Of a stretch of 64,000 nt of DNA, positions 35,143 through 45,638 are shown piece by piece. A program made the position numbers and the translations under genes. The notes under the pieces are model-generated. The model saw only the letters and a list, made by a program, of their open reading frames with translations. It had not been told where the DNA came from and did no database searches. Position 1 is the first letter of the stretch; every line of letters begins with the position of its first letter. Source of the DNA: Verrucomicrobiota bacterium JB022 (lineage in GTDB: Bacteria; Verrucomicrobiota; Verrucomicrobiia; Opitutales; Oceanipulchritudinaceae); assembly GCA_030673845.1 (NCBI GenBank), contig JAUTCQ010000015.1, forward strand, positions 186,001-250,000, written 5' to 3'.

Positions 35143-36204
35143 ATGCGCGAAATGGATATGTTGCTCGAGCTGACCCAACAGGTGCGGCAGGGAGTCGACC
35201 TCGAACGCGCGCAAGTGGCGGCTGTCGCCCAGGCCTTGGCCTCGGCCGACGCCGATGCGCGCCAGAAGGAAGACTTCCTCGCTGCCCTGCACGCCAAGGG
35301 AGAGACGGTGGCTGAGATCACCGCTTTCGCTGGCGCCTTCCGTGAGATGGCGCTGGACCCTGGGCTGGAGTCGTGGCGAGAGCGCGGCATCGACATCGTG
35401 GGCACCGGCGGTAGCGGCATTGGCGGCTACAACATCTCCAGCGTGTCCGCTATCGTGACGGCGGCGGCGGGCGTGCCCGTGCTCAAGCACGGTGGGCGGG
35501 CGGTGACCTCCAAGAGCGGTGCGGCGGATTTCTTGACCGTGCTCGGCCTGCCCATCCAGTCCGACCCGGCGAAGCTGCAGGCCTCGGTCGAGCAGCTCAA
35601 TTTCTGCTTCTTTTTCGCCCCGGCCTTCCATCCGGCGTTCAAGGAAATCGTGCCGGTGCGCAAGGCTTTGGCCGCCAAAGGCCAGCGTACGATCTTCAAC
35701 ATCCTCGGGCCGCTGATCAACCCCGCCCGCCCGCAGCGCCAGTTGCTTGGCGTCAGCCGGGCCGACCTGATCGAGCCTTTGGCCGATGCGCTGACCATTC
35801 TGGGCCTTACGCGCGGCTATGCCGTGGGCTCTCGCGTGGTGGGCGACAAGATCATGGATGAATTTTCCACTGCCGGCGACAACCTCGTGGCCGGAATTGG
35901 ACAGCTGAAGGATCAGCGCGGCACCTGGACCCCGGAGGAGCAAGGTTTTGCCCGCGCGGAACTGGAAGAGCTTTGTGGGGGCACGCCGGAGGAAAATCTC
36001 GTGCTCTTCCAGCAAATCCTCGACGGCCAGGGCCGCCCGGGATTGATCGACACGATTTGCCATAACGCCGGGGCTGCATTATTTATCGCCGAGGCAGTTC
36101 CCAACTTGCCCGAAGGATACGCCCTAGCCCGAGAGTTGCTGCTGGGAGGGAAGGTCGCCGCGTGGGTGGCCAAGGCACAGGCTTTTTACAGAGAACTCGT
36201 ATGA
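35143..36204 (+). CDS. trpD: Anthranilate phosphoribosyltransferase
   Basis: A 353-residue protein with the glycosyltransferase family 3 layout: helical N-terminus, then the PRPP-binding loop IVGTGGSGIGGYNISS, KHGGRAVTSKSGAAD, and TIFNILGPLINPARPQRQLL. TrpD joins anthranilate and PRPP in tryptophan synthesis. Two motif positions differ from the usual GTGGDG and KHGNR, here GTGGSG and KHGGR, so a TrpD-like enzyme with another substrate remains possible. No other trp genes are near. It overlaps glmM by 4 bp (ATGA), an unusual partner. Confidence 0.82.
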   Translation: MREMDMLLELTQQVRQGVDLERAQVAAVAQALASADADARQKEDFLAALHAKGETVAEITAFAGAFREMALDPGLESWRERGIDIVGTGGSGIGGYNISSVSAIVTAAAGVPVLKHGGRAVTSKSGAADFLTVLGLPIQSDPAKLQASVEQLNFCFFFAPAFHPAFKEIVPVRKALAAKGQRTIFNILGPLINPARPQRQLLGVSRADLIEPLADALTILGLTRGYAVGSRVVGDKIMDEFSTAGDNLVAGIGQLKDQRGTWTPEEQGFARAELEELCGGTPEENLVLFQQILDGQGRPGLIDTICHNAGAALFIAEAVPNLPEGYALARELLLGGKVAAWVAKAQAFYRELV

Positions 36205-37541
36205 AGTATTTTGGTACAGACGGAATCCGCGGAGCAGCCGACAGCGAGCTGCTTGCCCCCGCCTTCGTGCGCCGCTTTGGTCGCGCGCTGGCCCTGCATT
36301 TGCGTGACCAGCACCCGCACGGGTTGATCCACGTGGTGGTGGGTCGCGATCCGCGCGCCTCGGGGCATGCAATCTCTCAGGCGCTCATGCAGGGGCTGGC
36401 GATGCCGTTCATCCGCATTTGCGATTGCCAGGTGGCGCCGACCCCGGCCGTGGCGCTGGCGGTCAAGCAGCTCAAGGCGGCGGCGGGCGTGGTCGTAACG
36501 GCCTCCCACAATCCGGCCAGCGACAACGGCCTCAAGCTGTTCGCCCCCGGCGGGGTGAAGTGGAGCGAAGTCGAGGAAGCCGCCTTCGAGGCTCGCATCG
36601 ACACCCTCGACGAGGTGTCCGCCGGTCCGCTCCCCCCTGTTTACCTGCACGACGCACGCCGCCACTACCGCCAGTTTGCGGAAGAGACCCTTGGGGCGGA
36701 AGCGCTTTACGGCATGGTCATCGCCCTCGATGCGGCCAACGGCGCGACCGCATTGACCACCCGCGAGGTGCTGGAGTCCCTTGGTGCCCGCGTCTACGCG
36801 ATCGGTGTCGAGCCCGACGGCCAGAACATCAACGACGGCGTGGGCAGCGAACACCCGGAGCGCCTGGCGGAGATCGTGCAGGAGCAGAACGCGCGCCTTG
36901 GCATCGCCCACGATGGCGATGGCGACCGTCTGGTGCTGGTCGACGAACACGGCCAGATCGTGGATGGCGACGCGCTGCTCGGCCTGCTCGCGCGCGAGCT
37001 GAAGGCACAGGATCGCCTCGCCCACGACACCCTTGTCACCACCAGCGTGAGCAATCTGGGTCTCGACCTCTCCCTCAAGGCCCACGGCATCAAGGTCGTG
37101 CGCGTCGGGGTGGGGGACCGTCTCGTGTTCCACGAGATGCAGCGCCACGGCTACACGCTGGGCGGCGAAAACAGCGGCCACCTCATCATCGGCGACCGCA
37201 TGATGACGGGGGACGGCTTGGGCGCGGCCCTTGAGGTGCTCAAGGTCATGCGCCGCACCGGTCGTCCCTTGAGCGAGCTGGCGCGCGATATCGAGCTGCT
37301 GCCTCAGCTCAAGGCCAACCTGCGCGTGCAGGAAAAGGTGCCACTCGACCAGTTGCCCGACTACGAGGCTGGCATCCAGCAGCTCGAAGCTGCGCTGGCT
37401 GGCGAAGGCCGCATCCTCGTGCGCTATTCCGGCACCGAGCCCAAGATCCGCCTCCTCGTCGAAGCCAAGGACCCGGCCAAGGCCCAGCAGACCTTCGCCG
37501 CGCTCAAAGAGCTGACGGCGAAGCATCTGAAGCTGGTCTAG
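36201..37541 (+). CDS. glmM: Phosphoglucosamine mutase
   Basis: 446 residues from ATG 36201. It has MKYFGTDGIRGAADSELLAP at the N-terminus, the catalytic serine in VVVTASHNPASDNGLKLF, the metal loop AHDGDGDRLVLVD, the sugar-specificity loop LGGENSGHLI, and the phosphate site RYSGTEPKIRLLVEA. GlmM makes glucosamine-1-phosphate for UDP-GlcNAc, feeding peptidoglycan and lipopolysaccharide. Its start overlaps the trpD stop, and DUF2905 follows after 3 bp. Confidence 0.97.
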   Translation: MKYFGTDGIRGAADSELLAPAFVRRFGRALALHLRDQHPHGLIHVVVGRDPRASGHAISQALMQGLAMPFIRICDCQVAPTPAVALAVKQLKAAAGVVVTASHNPASDNGLKLFAPGGVKWSEVEEAAFEARIDTLDEVSAGPLPPVYLHDARRHYRQFAEETLGAEALYGMVIALDAANGATALTTREVLESLGARVYAIGVEPDGQNINDGVGSEHPERLAEIVQEQNARLGIAHDGDGDRLVLVDEHGQIVDGDALLGLLARELKAQDRLAHDTLVTTSVSNLGLDLSLKAHGIKVVRVGVGDRLVFHEMQRHGYTLGGENSGHLIIGDRMMTGDGLGAALEVLKVMRRTGRPLSELARDIELLPQLKANLRVQEKVPLDQLPDYEAGIQQLEAALAGEGRILVRYSGTEPKIRLLVEAKDPAKAQQTFAALKELTAKHLKLV

Positions 37542-37544
37542 GCC

Positions 37545-37766
37545 ATGGAGCCGCTCGGCAAAGCCATCGTCTGCCTCGGCCTGCTACTCGTCGTAGTGGG
37601 CCTGGTCGTCTGGCTCGCGGGCGGTCGCGGCTGGCTCGACTGGTTTGGCCGTTTGCCGGGCGACGTGCGCTTCGAAAGCGGCAGCACGCGCGTCTACTTT
37701 CCGGTCGTCACCTGCATCGTCGTCAGCATCGTGCTGAGTCTGGTGATGTGGCTGTTCCGGCGGTAG
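37545..37766 (+). CDS. DUF2905 family small membrane protein
   Basis: A 73-residue protein with two membrane helices (AIVCLGLLLVVVGLVVWLAG; VVTCIVVSIVLSLVMWLF) separated by WFGRLPGDVRFESGSTRVYF, the DUF2905 signature. The function of the family is unknown. It starts 3 bp after glmM and is the last gene of the trpD-glmM unit. Confidence 0.9.
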   Translation: MEPLGKAIVCLGLLLVVVGLVVWLAGGRGWLDWFGRLPGDVRFESGSTRVYFPVVTCIVVSIVLSLVMWLFRR

Positions 37767-37782
37767 GCATGGCCAGTGTCAG

Positions 37783-38044
37783 GTTGAGGGGACCTTTTCG
37801 CAGTGGCACCCCTTCAGGGTGCATTCTTGAGGCTTGAAAACCCGGGGTGTCGATCCGCTAACGCGGACCTCAACCCCGGGCTAAGAGATGGCAAGCCGTT
37901 GGCTTGCTGGATGATGCAGCATCCCGGAGGGATGCCACTAGCTTAGCCGGTGGTTGAGGACGCTTGGCGTCCGACACCACCGGATGGTACCGCGCCAGAA
38001 AATGCACCCCGGAGGGCGTGCCACTGCGGCGAGGTCCACTCAAC
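37783..38044. repeat. Intergenic element with terminal inverted repeats and nested hairpins (copy 2)
   Basis: The same element as at 10576-10798: CGCAGTGGCACCCCTTCAGG at 37799 and the matching complement ending at 38028. Here the inverted ends extend outward with GTTGAGKGGACC on both sides (37783 and 38044). Shared internal blocks include GGGGTGTCGATCCGCT, TTGCTGGATGATGCAGCATC, CCCGGAGGGATGCCA and GCCGGTGGTTGAGGACGC. It lies between the convergent DUF2905 and PEP-CTERM genes. No coding capacity. Confidence 0.82.
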
Positions 38045-38088
38045 GCGACACTAGTTGCTCGGCGAGGAGCCCCACCTTTCAACCCTCC

Positions 38089-38126
38089 AAAAATAAAACC
38101 GGACGACTCCTCGGGGAATCGTCCGG
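38089..38126 (-). terminator. Terminator of the PEP-CTERM gene
   Basis: The stem CCGGACGACTCC / GGAATCGTCCGG (38099-38126, one G-U type mismatch) is followed on the minus strand by UUUUAUUUUU. It is 40 bp past the stop at 38168. Confidence 0.85.
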
Positions 38127-38167
38127 CGACATGGATTTGATGGAACTCTGATGAGTAAAGGGGCGTC

Positions 38168-38959
38168 TTAGCCGTTGCGCTTGCGGCGGTAGGCGACGAA
38201 GCCGAGGGTGGCGAGGCCGGCCAGGATGGCGTAGGTGCGCGGTTCGGGCACGGCGGCCAGTTGGGCAATCGCGATGTTCGACATGTAGTCGATCGTCACG
38301 CCGTCGAGCGAGCCGATGGCGAAGGTAAAGTTGTCGAAGGAGATGCCTTGGGCCTCGTAGCCGTCGGTCTGCTCCGGGAAGTAGAATTCGAAGTAGATCG
38401 TTTCACCAGCGGCGATCGGGCGGTCGGAGATGTTGAGGCCCAGCGCGGTGGTGTCGAAGGGCATGTCGCCCGCCGCCCCGCCCGGCACATCAGTGGAGGC
38501 CGTGTAATCGAGGTTGCTGTAATTGCGGTTTGGCGTGCTGCCGTCCGGGTCGATGTAGTTAAACTTCCAGTTGCTGGCCTTGCCGCCGTTATTGCCATGC
38601 CAGTGCTCGGCATCGAAGCCCACGTAGTAGGAGTCGATGGTAAAGCTCAGGTTGTTGGTAAATCCGATGCGGATGGAGGCGGAGTAGCCTTCGTTGGGCA
38701 ACATACCGAAAGAAAAATCGCCGTTGCTGCCGTAGCTGTAGATGCCGCCCAGCTCGCTGGTGCCGTCGCTGCGGCCCAGATAGCCGGGGCCGCGGCTGTC
38801 GCCAGCGCCGATCACGGTCCAGTTCGGCGCAGCGCCGGTGCCGGCGAAATTGTTGAAATTGTCGTAATACGCGAAGTCGGCGCTATTGATGGAGACGGCA
38901 GCAGACAGGGAGGCGGCTGCGGAGAGGGCCAAAAGGCTGAGGGACAGTTGCTTGCGCAT
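38168..38959 (-). CDS. PEP-CTERM sorting domain protein
   Basis: 263 residues from ATG 38959. Signal peptide LSLSLLALSAAASLSAAVS. A beta-rich, Tyr/Asn/Gly-rich ectodomain follows (YYDNFNNFAGTGAAPNWTV; FDNFTFAIGSLDG). The C-terminal tail is VPEPRTYAILAGLATLGFVA then YRRKR, the PEP-CTERM signal processed by an exosortase. The protein is exported and probably released or anchored at the surface, with unknown ligand. No exosortase gene is in the window. The 317 bp upstream (38960-39275, divergent from rpoZ) shows a TTGACA at 39200-39205 but no convincing -10 partner. Confidence 0.88.
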   Translation of the reverse strand: MRKQLSLSLLALSAAASLSAAVSINSADFAYYDNFNNFAGTGAAPNWTVIGAGDSRGPGYLGRSDGTSELGGIYSYGSNGDFSFGMLPNEGYSASIRIGFTNNLSFTIDSYYVGFDAEHWHGNNGGKASNWKFNYIDPDGSTPNRNYSNLDYTASTDVPGGAAGDMPFDTTALGLNISDRPIAAGETIYFEFYFPEQTDGYEAQGISFDNFTFAIGSLDGVTIDYMSNIAIAQLAAVPEPRTYAILAGLATLGFVAYRRKRNG

Positions 38960-39275
38960 ATTGTTTTCGAGTTTGAGTAAGATGGTCGCATGTGTTCCGC
39001 ACCTTTGCGGGACTTGAGCTCCTTTATCCACGGGGCGTGCCAGCTTGGGCCTTCCCACTCCCTAACTCACGGGTGGAAAATGGTTTAGCACCCGGGGTAT
39101 TGCCCATCTTGAGACTGAGGTTCATGCAGAATGCTGCAGGGTGCCAGCCCGTTGGGGTGAGGATCTTGCACGTTGCGCGGGCGAGGGAGGGGATATTGGT
39201 TGACAGTTTTACTTGCTCTTCCCCCGCCCTTTGCACATCTTGTCTGGTTTCGGAACTTTCTTCCATCTAACTGCC

Positions 39276-39512
39276 GTGAGAGACGAATACATCAAAGCCG
39301 CCCAGAAAGTGATCCCGGACCCGAACATCCTCGTCAACGTGGTGTCCCGCCGGGTGAAACAGCTCAAGTTCGGCCAGCGCCCGATGGTCGAGTCCCTGGA
39401 GCGACTGAGCCCCGAAGACATCGCCCTGCGCGAAGTCATCGAAGGCAAGATCACCTACGAACTCTTCGAAGGCGAAGAAGACGAGGAGACCAACGAGGCT
39501 CCGCGCCTGTAG
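39276..39512 (+). CDS. rpoZ: RNA polymerase omega subunit
   Basis: 78 residues from a GTG at 39276 (VRDEYIKAAQKVIPDPNILV, then VSRRVKQLKFGQRP and a C-terminal LREVIEGKITYEL). It matches RpoZ, which stabilises the beta' subunit. An upstream ATG at 39213 would add 21 residues unrelated to the family, so GTG is chosen. A strong terminator follows, then smpB. Confidence 0.87.
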   Translation: MRDEYIKAAQKVIPDPNILVNVVSRRVKQLKFGQRPMVESLERLSPEDIALREVIEGKITYELFEGEEDEETNEAPRL

Positions 39513-39536
39513 GCGACACCCCAGCTGCTTGAAGCA

Positions 39537-39570
39537 GGGCGAGCGTGCAGGCAGCACCCTCGCCCTTTTT
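39537..39570 (+). terminator. Rho-independent terminator of rpoZ
   Basis: The stem GGGCGAG-c-GTGC / GCAC-c-CTCGCCC with loop AGGCA is followed by TTTTT. It lies 24 bp after the rpoZ stop and before smpB. Confidence 0.88.
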
Positions 39571-39607
39571 GCGCTTACCCAGGCGCAACCCCAGAGAGAA
39601 CGCATTT

Positions 39608-40090
39608 ATGGCCCGCAAAAACAGCAAATCCGGTGAGCGGTATTGCGAGATCCGCAACAGCAAGGCTCAGCGCGACTACTTCGTGGACGAGACCCTTGAG
39701 GCTGGCCTGGTGCTGCAGGGCACGGAAGTGAAGAGCATCCGCGCGGGCGGTGCGCAGATCAGCGAATCTTTTGTGCGCATCGACCGAGGCGAGGCGATCC
39801 TCTACCACGCCAACATTCAGGAATACGCCTTCGGCAACTTCCAGAACCACAACCCCTACCGCCCCCGCAAGCTGCTGCTCCACCGCAAGGAGATCCTCAA
39901 GTGGGAGCAGGCGATCAAGGCAGGTGGGCTGGCGATCATCCCGCTCAAGATGTATTTCAAGAACGGCATGGTCAAAGTCCAGTTGGGGCTCTGCCGCGGC
40001 AAGCGCGAGTATGACAAGCGCGAAGACCTGAAGGAAGCCGTCGACCGTCGCGAGATGGACCGCGCGATCAAGGCTCACCTGCACCGCTAA
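39608..40090 (+). CDS. smpB: SsrA-binding protein SmpB
   Basis: 160 residues from ATG 39608. It has the core ISESFVRIDRGEAILYHANI, the family signature LVLQGTEVKSIRAG, HNPYRPRKLLLHRKEI, and a basic C-terminal tail (REMDRAIKAHLHR). SmpB carries tmRNA into stalled ribosomes for trans-translation. No ssrA gene is recognised in this window. It is followed 6 bp later by trmL. Confidence 0.97.
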   Translation: MARKNSKSGERYCEIRNSKAQRDYFVDETLEAGLVLQGTEVKSIRAGGAQISESFVRIDRGEAILYHANIQEYAFGNFQNHNPYRPRKLLLHRKEILKWEQAIKAGGLAIIPLKMYFKNGMVKVQLGLCRGKREYDKREDLKEAVDRREMDRAIKAHLHR

Positions 40091-40096
40091 GCCGCG

Positions 40097-40579
40097 ATGG
40101 ATGCCGAGCCGCGCCTGCACCTGGTGCTCTTTAACCCCGAGATCCCGCAAAATACGGGCAACGTGGGTCGCCTCTGCGCCTTTACCGACTGCCGCCTGCA
40201 CCTGATCAAGCCGCTCGGCTTTACCATTACCGACCGGCACCTCAAGCGCAGCGGCATGGACTATTGGCACGAGCTGGATCTGCACATCCACGACGACTGG
40301 CAGGCTTTTCGTGCCAGTCCGTTGGCTCCACAGCGCCTCTGGCTCTTCACCACGCACGCCACGCAGACGTATTGGCAAGCCCAGTTCCAGCCCGGCGACG
40401 GCCTCGTCTTTGGCAACGAAGGCCACGGCGCGCCTGAATGGTTGCACGACGAGATCGGCCCCTCCCAACGCCTGACCTTGCCGCGCTTCAGTCAAAAGCC
40501 CCTGCGCTCACTCAACCTCTCCACCGCCGTCGGCATTGCCGCCTACGAAGCGCTCCGCCAGTTCGAGTTTGGGGCGTGA
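40097..40579 (+). CDS. trmL: tRNA (cytidine(34)-2'-O)-methyltransferase
   Basis: 160 residues, the usual TrmL length. SPOUT motifs are LVLFNPEIPQNTGNVGRLC, LVFGNEGHGAPEWL (motif 2) and RSLNLSTAVGIAAYEAL (motif 3, SAM knot). TrmL methylates the wobble 2'-OH of tRNA-Leu isoacceptors. It is probably co-transcribed with smpB. Confidence 0.94.
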   Translation: MDAEPRLHLVLFNPEIPQNTGNVGRLCAFTDCRLHLIKPLGFTITDRHLKRSGMDYWHELDLHIHDDWQAFRASPLAPQRLWLFTTHATQTYWQAQFQPGDGLVFGNEGHGAPEWLHDEIGPSQRLTLPRFSQKPLRSLNLSTAVGIAAYEALRQFEFGA

Positions 40580-40605
40580 GAGTTTTGTGGTTTAGAGTTT
40601 CATCG

Positions 40606-40689
40606 AATGGACCTTGCCGCAGTGGCCTCTTCAAGAGACCCCCTTTTGCAGAGATCTCTGAAGGGGTGCTACTGCCGATAAGTTCACTC
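40606..40689. repeat. Degenerate, internally deleted relict of the terminal-inverted-repeat element
   Basis: Both ends of the 10576/37783 element are recognisable: TGGACCTTGCCGCAGTGGC on the left and GAAGGGGTGCTACTGC followed by GTTCACTC on the right. The interior is shortened to about 40 bp. It lies between the convergent trmL and heme oxygenase genes. Confidence 0.5.
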
Positions 40690-40699
40690 GGCTTCGCCT

Positions 40700-41356
40700 C
40701 TATTCCACGCCCAGACGCTCGGCTTCGTCGAAGATCGCGTTGCTGAGGTCGAAGCCGCGTACGGCTTCTTCGAGCACGAGGGAGCGTTCGTTTTCGGTCA
40801 AGGGCGTCTCGTCGATCCAGTTGCGGAACTGCTCCTTGTAGGCATCGAGATCGGGTATGTCGGCAAAGTTGTAGAAGTTGAGACCCACCTCGTCCGGCAG
40901 TTCGAATTGGCGCTGAATGGCTTGACCAATCATCTGACCGCCCGACATGTCGCCGAGGTAGCGCACGTAGAGGTGTGCCAACAGTGCGGCAGGAGTCTCG
41001 GCGGCGATTTCCTCCAGGTGGCGGGCGTAGTGCTGGCCTGCGTAGGGTAGGCTTTCTACCGGTTGCTCGCCGTCCGAAACGTCGGTGAGTTGTTCGATGT
41101 CCTCCGCCAGGGCCACTGCGCGGAAAAGCTCCGGGCGGACGAACTGCGTAAGGGCAGGGTGGGCCGAGTGTGTCCGTAAAGCGGATTCCAGGGCTTGGTA
41201 GGCTACCTGCAGTTCGCGCAGGTAGAAGATGTATGCGGGCAAAGACAGGGGGCCACGGATCAACCGTCTCACAAAGGGAGACCGTTCGGCGGCGCGGTGG
41301 GATTCCGCTGTCAAGGTGCGCAAGGCGGCAGAAAGCTTGACCGACGAAGAGGGCAT
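40700..41356 (-). CDS. Biliverdin-producing heme oxygenase
   Basis: 218 residues from ATG 41356. The proximal heme ligand is the His in LTAESHRAAERSPFVRRL near residue 20. The distal helix is AHLYVRYLGDMSGGQMIGQA, with the GDxSGG signature. This all-helical enzyme opens heme to biliverdin, CO and iron, serving iron acquisition or pigment synthesis. No phytochrome or heme uptake gene is adjacent. It ends convergently with trmL. Confidence 0.93.
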   Translation of the reverse strand: MPSSSVKLSAALRTLTAESHRAAERSPFVRRLIRGPLSLPAYIFYLRELQVAYQALESALRTHSAHPALTQFVRPELFRAVALAEDIEQLTDVSDGEQPVESLPYAGQHYARHLEEIAAETPAALLAHLYVRYLGDMSGGQMIGQAIQRQFELPDEVGLNFYNFADIPDLDAYKEQFRNWIDETPLTENERSLVLEEAVRGFDLSNAIFDEAERLGVE

Positions 41357-41403
41357 CAACCTTACGGTAGATGCCCCTCAACAAGTGTCCAGCCTATATG
41401 ACC

Positions 41404-44163
<2,760 letters not shown>

Positions 44164-44182
44164 GAAAAAATGGGAATTATTT

Positions 44183-44259
44183 GGAACAGGAGTTTGCTGA
44201 GTAAAGGGAGCGGAAACCTTTAGATGTTTGGACTCCTTTTACTCCCTGAACTCCTGCTC
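44183..44259. repeat. Imperfect inverted repeat between the two metH genes
   Basis: GGAACAGGAGTTTGCTGAGT on the left is mirrored by the complement of ACTCCCTGAACTCCTGCTC on the right, about 30 bp per arm with mismatches. It resembles the arms at 20360 and 33824. In the mRNA it would form a large hairpin separating the two metH cistrons. Confidence 0.6.
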
Positions 44260-44269
44260 GAATTTTGAT

Positions 44270-45352
44270 TTACTGGATGACGCTGGCTTCGAGACCGCTC
44301 AGGCGCATGACAGGTTCGAAGCTCGGGATCTGGCGGACGGGGCTTTGCTTGAGGCGCTCGGCAATGGCTTTGATGTGGTTCGGGCGGGTGCCGCAGCAGC
44401 CGCCGACGACGTTCAGCCAGCCTTGGTCGGCGAATTCGCCCAGCACGCCCGCCATGTTGGCCGGAGTGTCGTCGTATTCGCCGAAGGCATTGGGCAGGCC
44501 CGCGTTGGGGTAGCAGCTGGTGTAGCAGTCGGCCAGGCGGTGGAAGTCCTCTACGTGCGGGCGCATGTCAGCTGCCCCGAGCGCGCAGTTGAGGCCTACG
44601 CTCAGGGGCTTGGCGTGCGCGATGGAGGCCCAGAACGCCTCGACCGTCTGCCCGCTCAGCGTGCGGCCCGAGCGGTCGGTAATCGTCACGGAGATCTGGA
44701 TCGGCAGGCTGTAACCGAGATCGTCGAAGAGATCGTAGCAGGCAAAGATGGCGGCCTTGGCGTTGAGCGTGTCGAAGATCGTCTCGATCAGGAGCGTGTC
44801 GACGCCTCCTTCGACGAGGCCCTTGGCCTGCTCGTAATAAGCGGTCTTCAGTTGCTCGAAATTGATCGCGCGGAAGCCAGGGTTGTTCACGTCGGGCGAG
44901 AGCGAGGCCGTGCGGTTGGTCGGCCCGAGGCCCCCGGCCACGAACACCTGGCGGTCCGGGTGCTCGGCCATAAAGTCGTCGGCCACCTTGCGGCACAGCT
45001 GGGCGGCCGTCACGTTCAGCTCCGGCACCAGGTGCTCCAGATGGTAGTCTGCCTGCGAAATGCTGGTGGAGTTGAAGGTGTTGGTCTCGATGATGTCGCT
45101 GCCGGCTTCGAGGAAGCTGCGGTGGATGTTGGCGATCACATCGGGGCGGGTGATGACGAGCAGGTCGTTGTTGCCCTTGAGGTCGCCCTCATGGTCCTGG
45201 AAGCGCTCGCCGCGAAAGTCGTTCTCTTCCAGCTTGTAGCGCTGGATCTCGGTACCCATCCCCCCGTCGAGGAAGACGATGCGCTGGCTTAAAAGCTTGC
45301 GCAGGGCTGCTTCGCGTGCCTTCACGCGCTGGGCATTGGATTGGTCAGTCAT
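44270..45352 (-). CDS. metH: Methionine synthase, homocysteine-binding part (split MetH)
   Basis: A 360-residue homocysteine S-methyltransferase domain: [30 protein letters not shown], and the zinc ligands in VGLNCALGA and [17 protein letters not shown]. In ordinary MetH this is the first ~350 residues of a ~1200-residue protein. Here it stops and the remaining domains follow as a separate gene on the same strand. Its ATG (45352) lies right after a palindrome that overlaps a putative promoter. No Shine-Dalgarno is present, suggesting a leaderless start. Confidence 0.95.
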   Translation of the reverse strand: MTDQSNAQRVKAREAALRKLLSQRIVFLDGGMGTEIQRYKLEENDFRGERFQDHEGDLKGNNDLLVITRPDVIANIHRSFLEAGSDIIETNTFNSTSISQADYHLEHLVPELNVTAAQLCRKVADDFMAEHPDRQVFVAGGLGPTNRTASLSPDVNNPGFRAINFEQLKTAYYEQAKGLVEGGVDTLLIETIFDTLNAKAAIFACYDLFDDLGYSLPIQISVTITDRSGRTLSGQTVEAFWASIAHAKPLSVGLNCALGAADMRPHVEDFHRLADCYTSCYPNAGLPNAFGEYDDTPANMAGVLGEFADQGWLNVVGGCCGTRPNHIKAIAERLKQSPVRQIPSFEPVMRLSGLEASVIQ

Positions 45353-45356
45353 AAAT

Positions 45357-45388
45357 CATATCATCAAAATCTGATGATATGTTGTCAA
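45357..45388 (-). promoter_or_regulatory. Promoter with embedded palindromic operator for the metH genes
   Basis: On the minus strand TTGACA (45388-45383), a 17-nt spacer and GATGAT (45365-45360) form a plausible sigma-70 promoter. A perfect palindrome with 10-bp arms, CATATCATCA / TGATGATATG (45357-45381), covers the spacer and -10. Transcription would start at or next to the ATG at 45352. A repressor bound here would block the promoter. Confidence 0.6.
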
Positions 45389-45555
45389 GCGGGGCAGGTG
45401 GCAACCAACTGTCAATAGTGTCGCGATTTAGACGTTTGGTCAAGTTTTTACATTTTCGACGCAAAAGAAGTGTTGGACACGGGCTGGTACCCTCCCATAC
45501 TTGGGGTTAGTTCATCGGATTCGGGGGCAAGGCTTCATGAACGACAGAAAATTTC

Positions 45556-45585
45556 TTGCACCGTTCCATGAACTCGGTACATAAT
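45556..45585 (+). promoter_or_regulatory. Putative sigma-70 promoter of the second PEP-CTERM gene
   Basis: TTGCAC (45556-45561), an 18-bp spacer and CATAAT (45580-45585), 53 bp before the start codon at 45639. The wider region 45389-45638 holds no gene; two TTCATGAA/CCATGAA motifs flank the -35. Confidence 0.5.
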
Positions 45586-45638
45586 CGTTACATCTTCCTT
45601 CTCAGGTAGATCAACTCTAACTACTCAATAGTTTATCC

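Noticed and set aside
44164-44269. Frameshift or sequencing error splitting metH
   Set aside because: Both halves end or begin cleanly at domain borders, and the 106-bp spacer holds a structured repeat and stops, so no single indel would rejoin them.
45353-45638. SAM or cobalamin riboswitch upstream of metH
   Set aside because: There is too little leader on the minus strand, and none of the conserved riboswitch core elements could be recognised; the palindrome is a better explanation.
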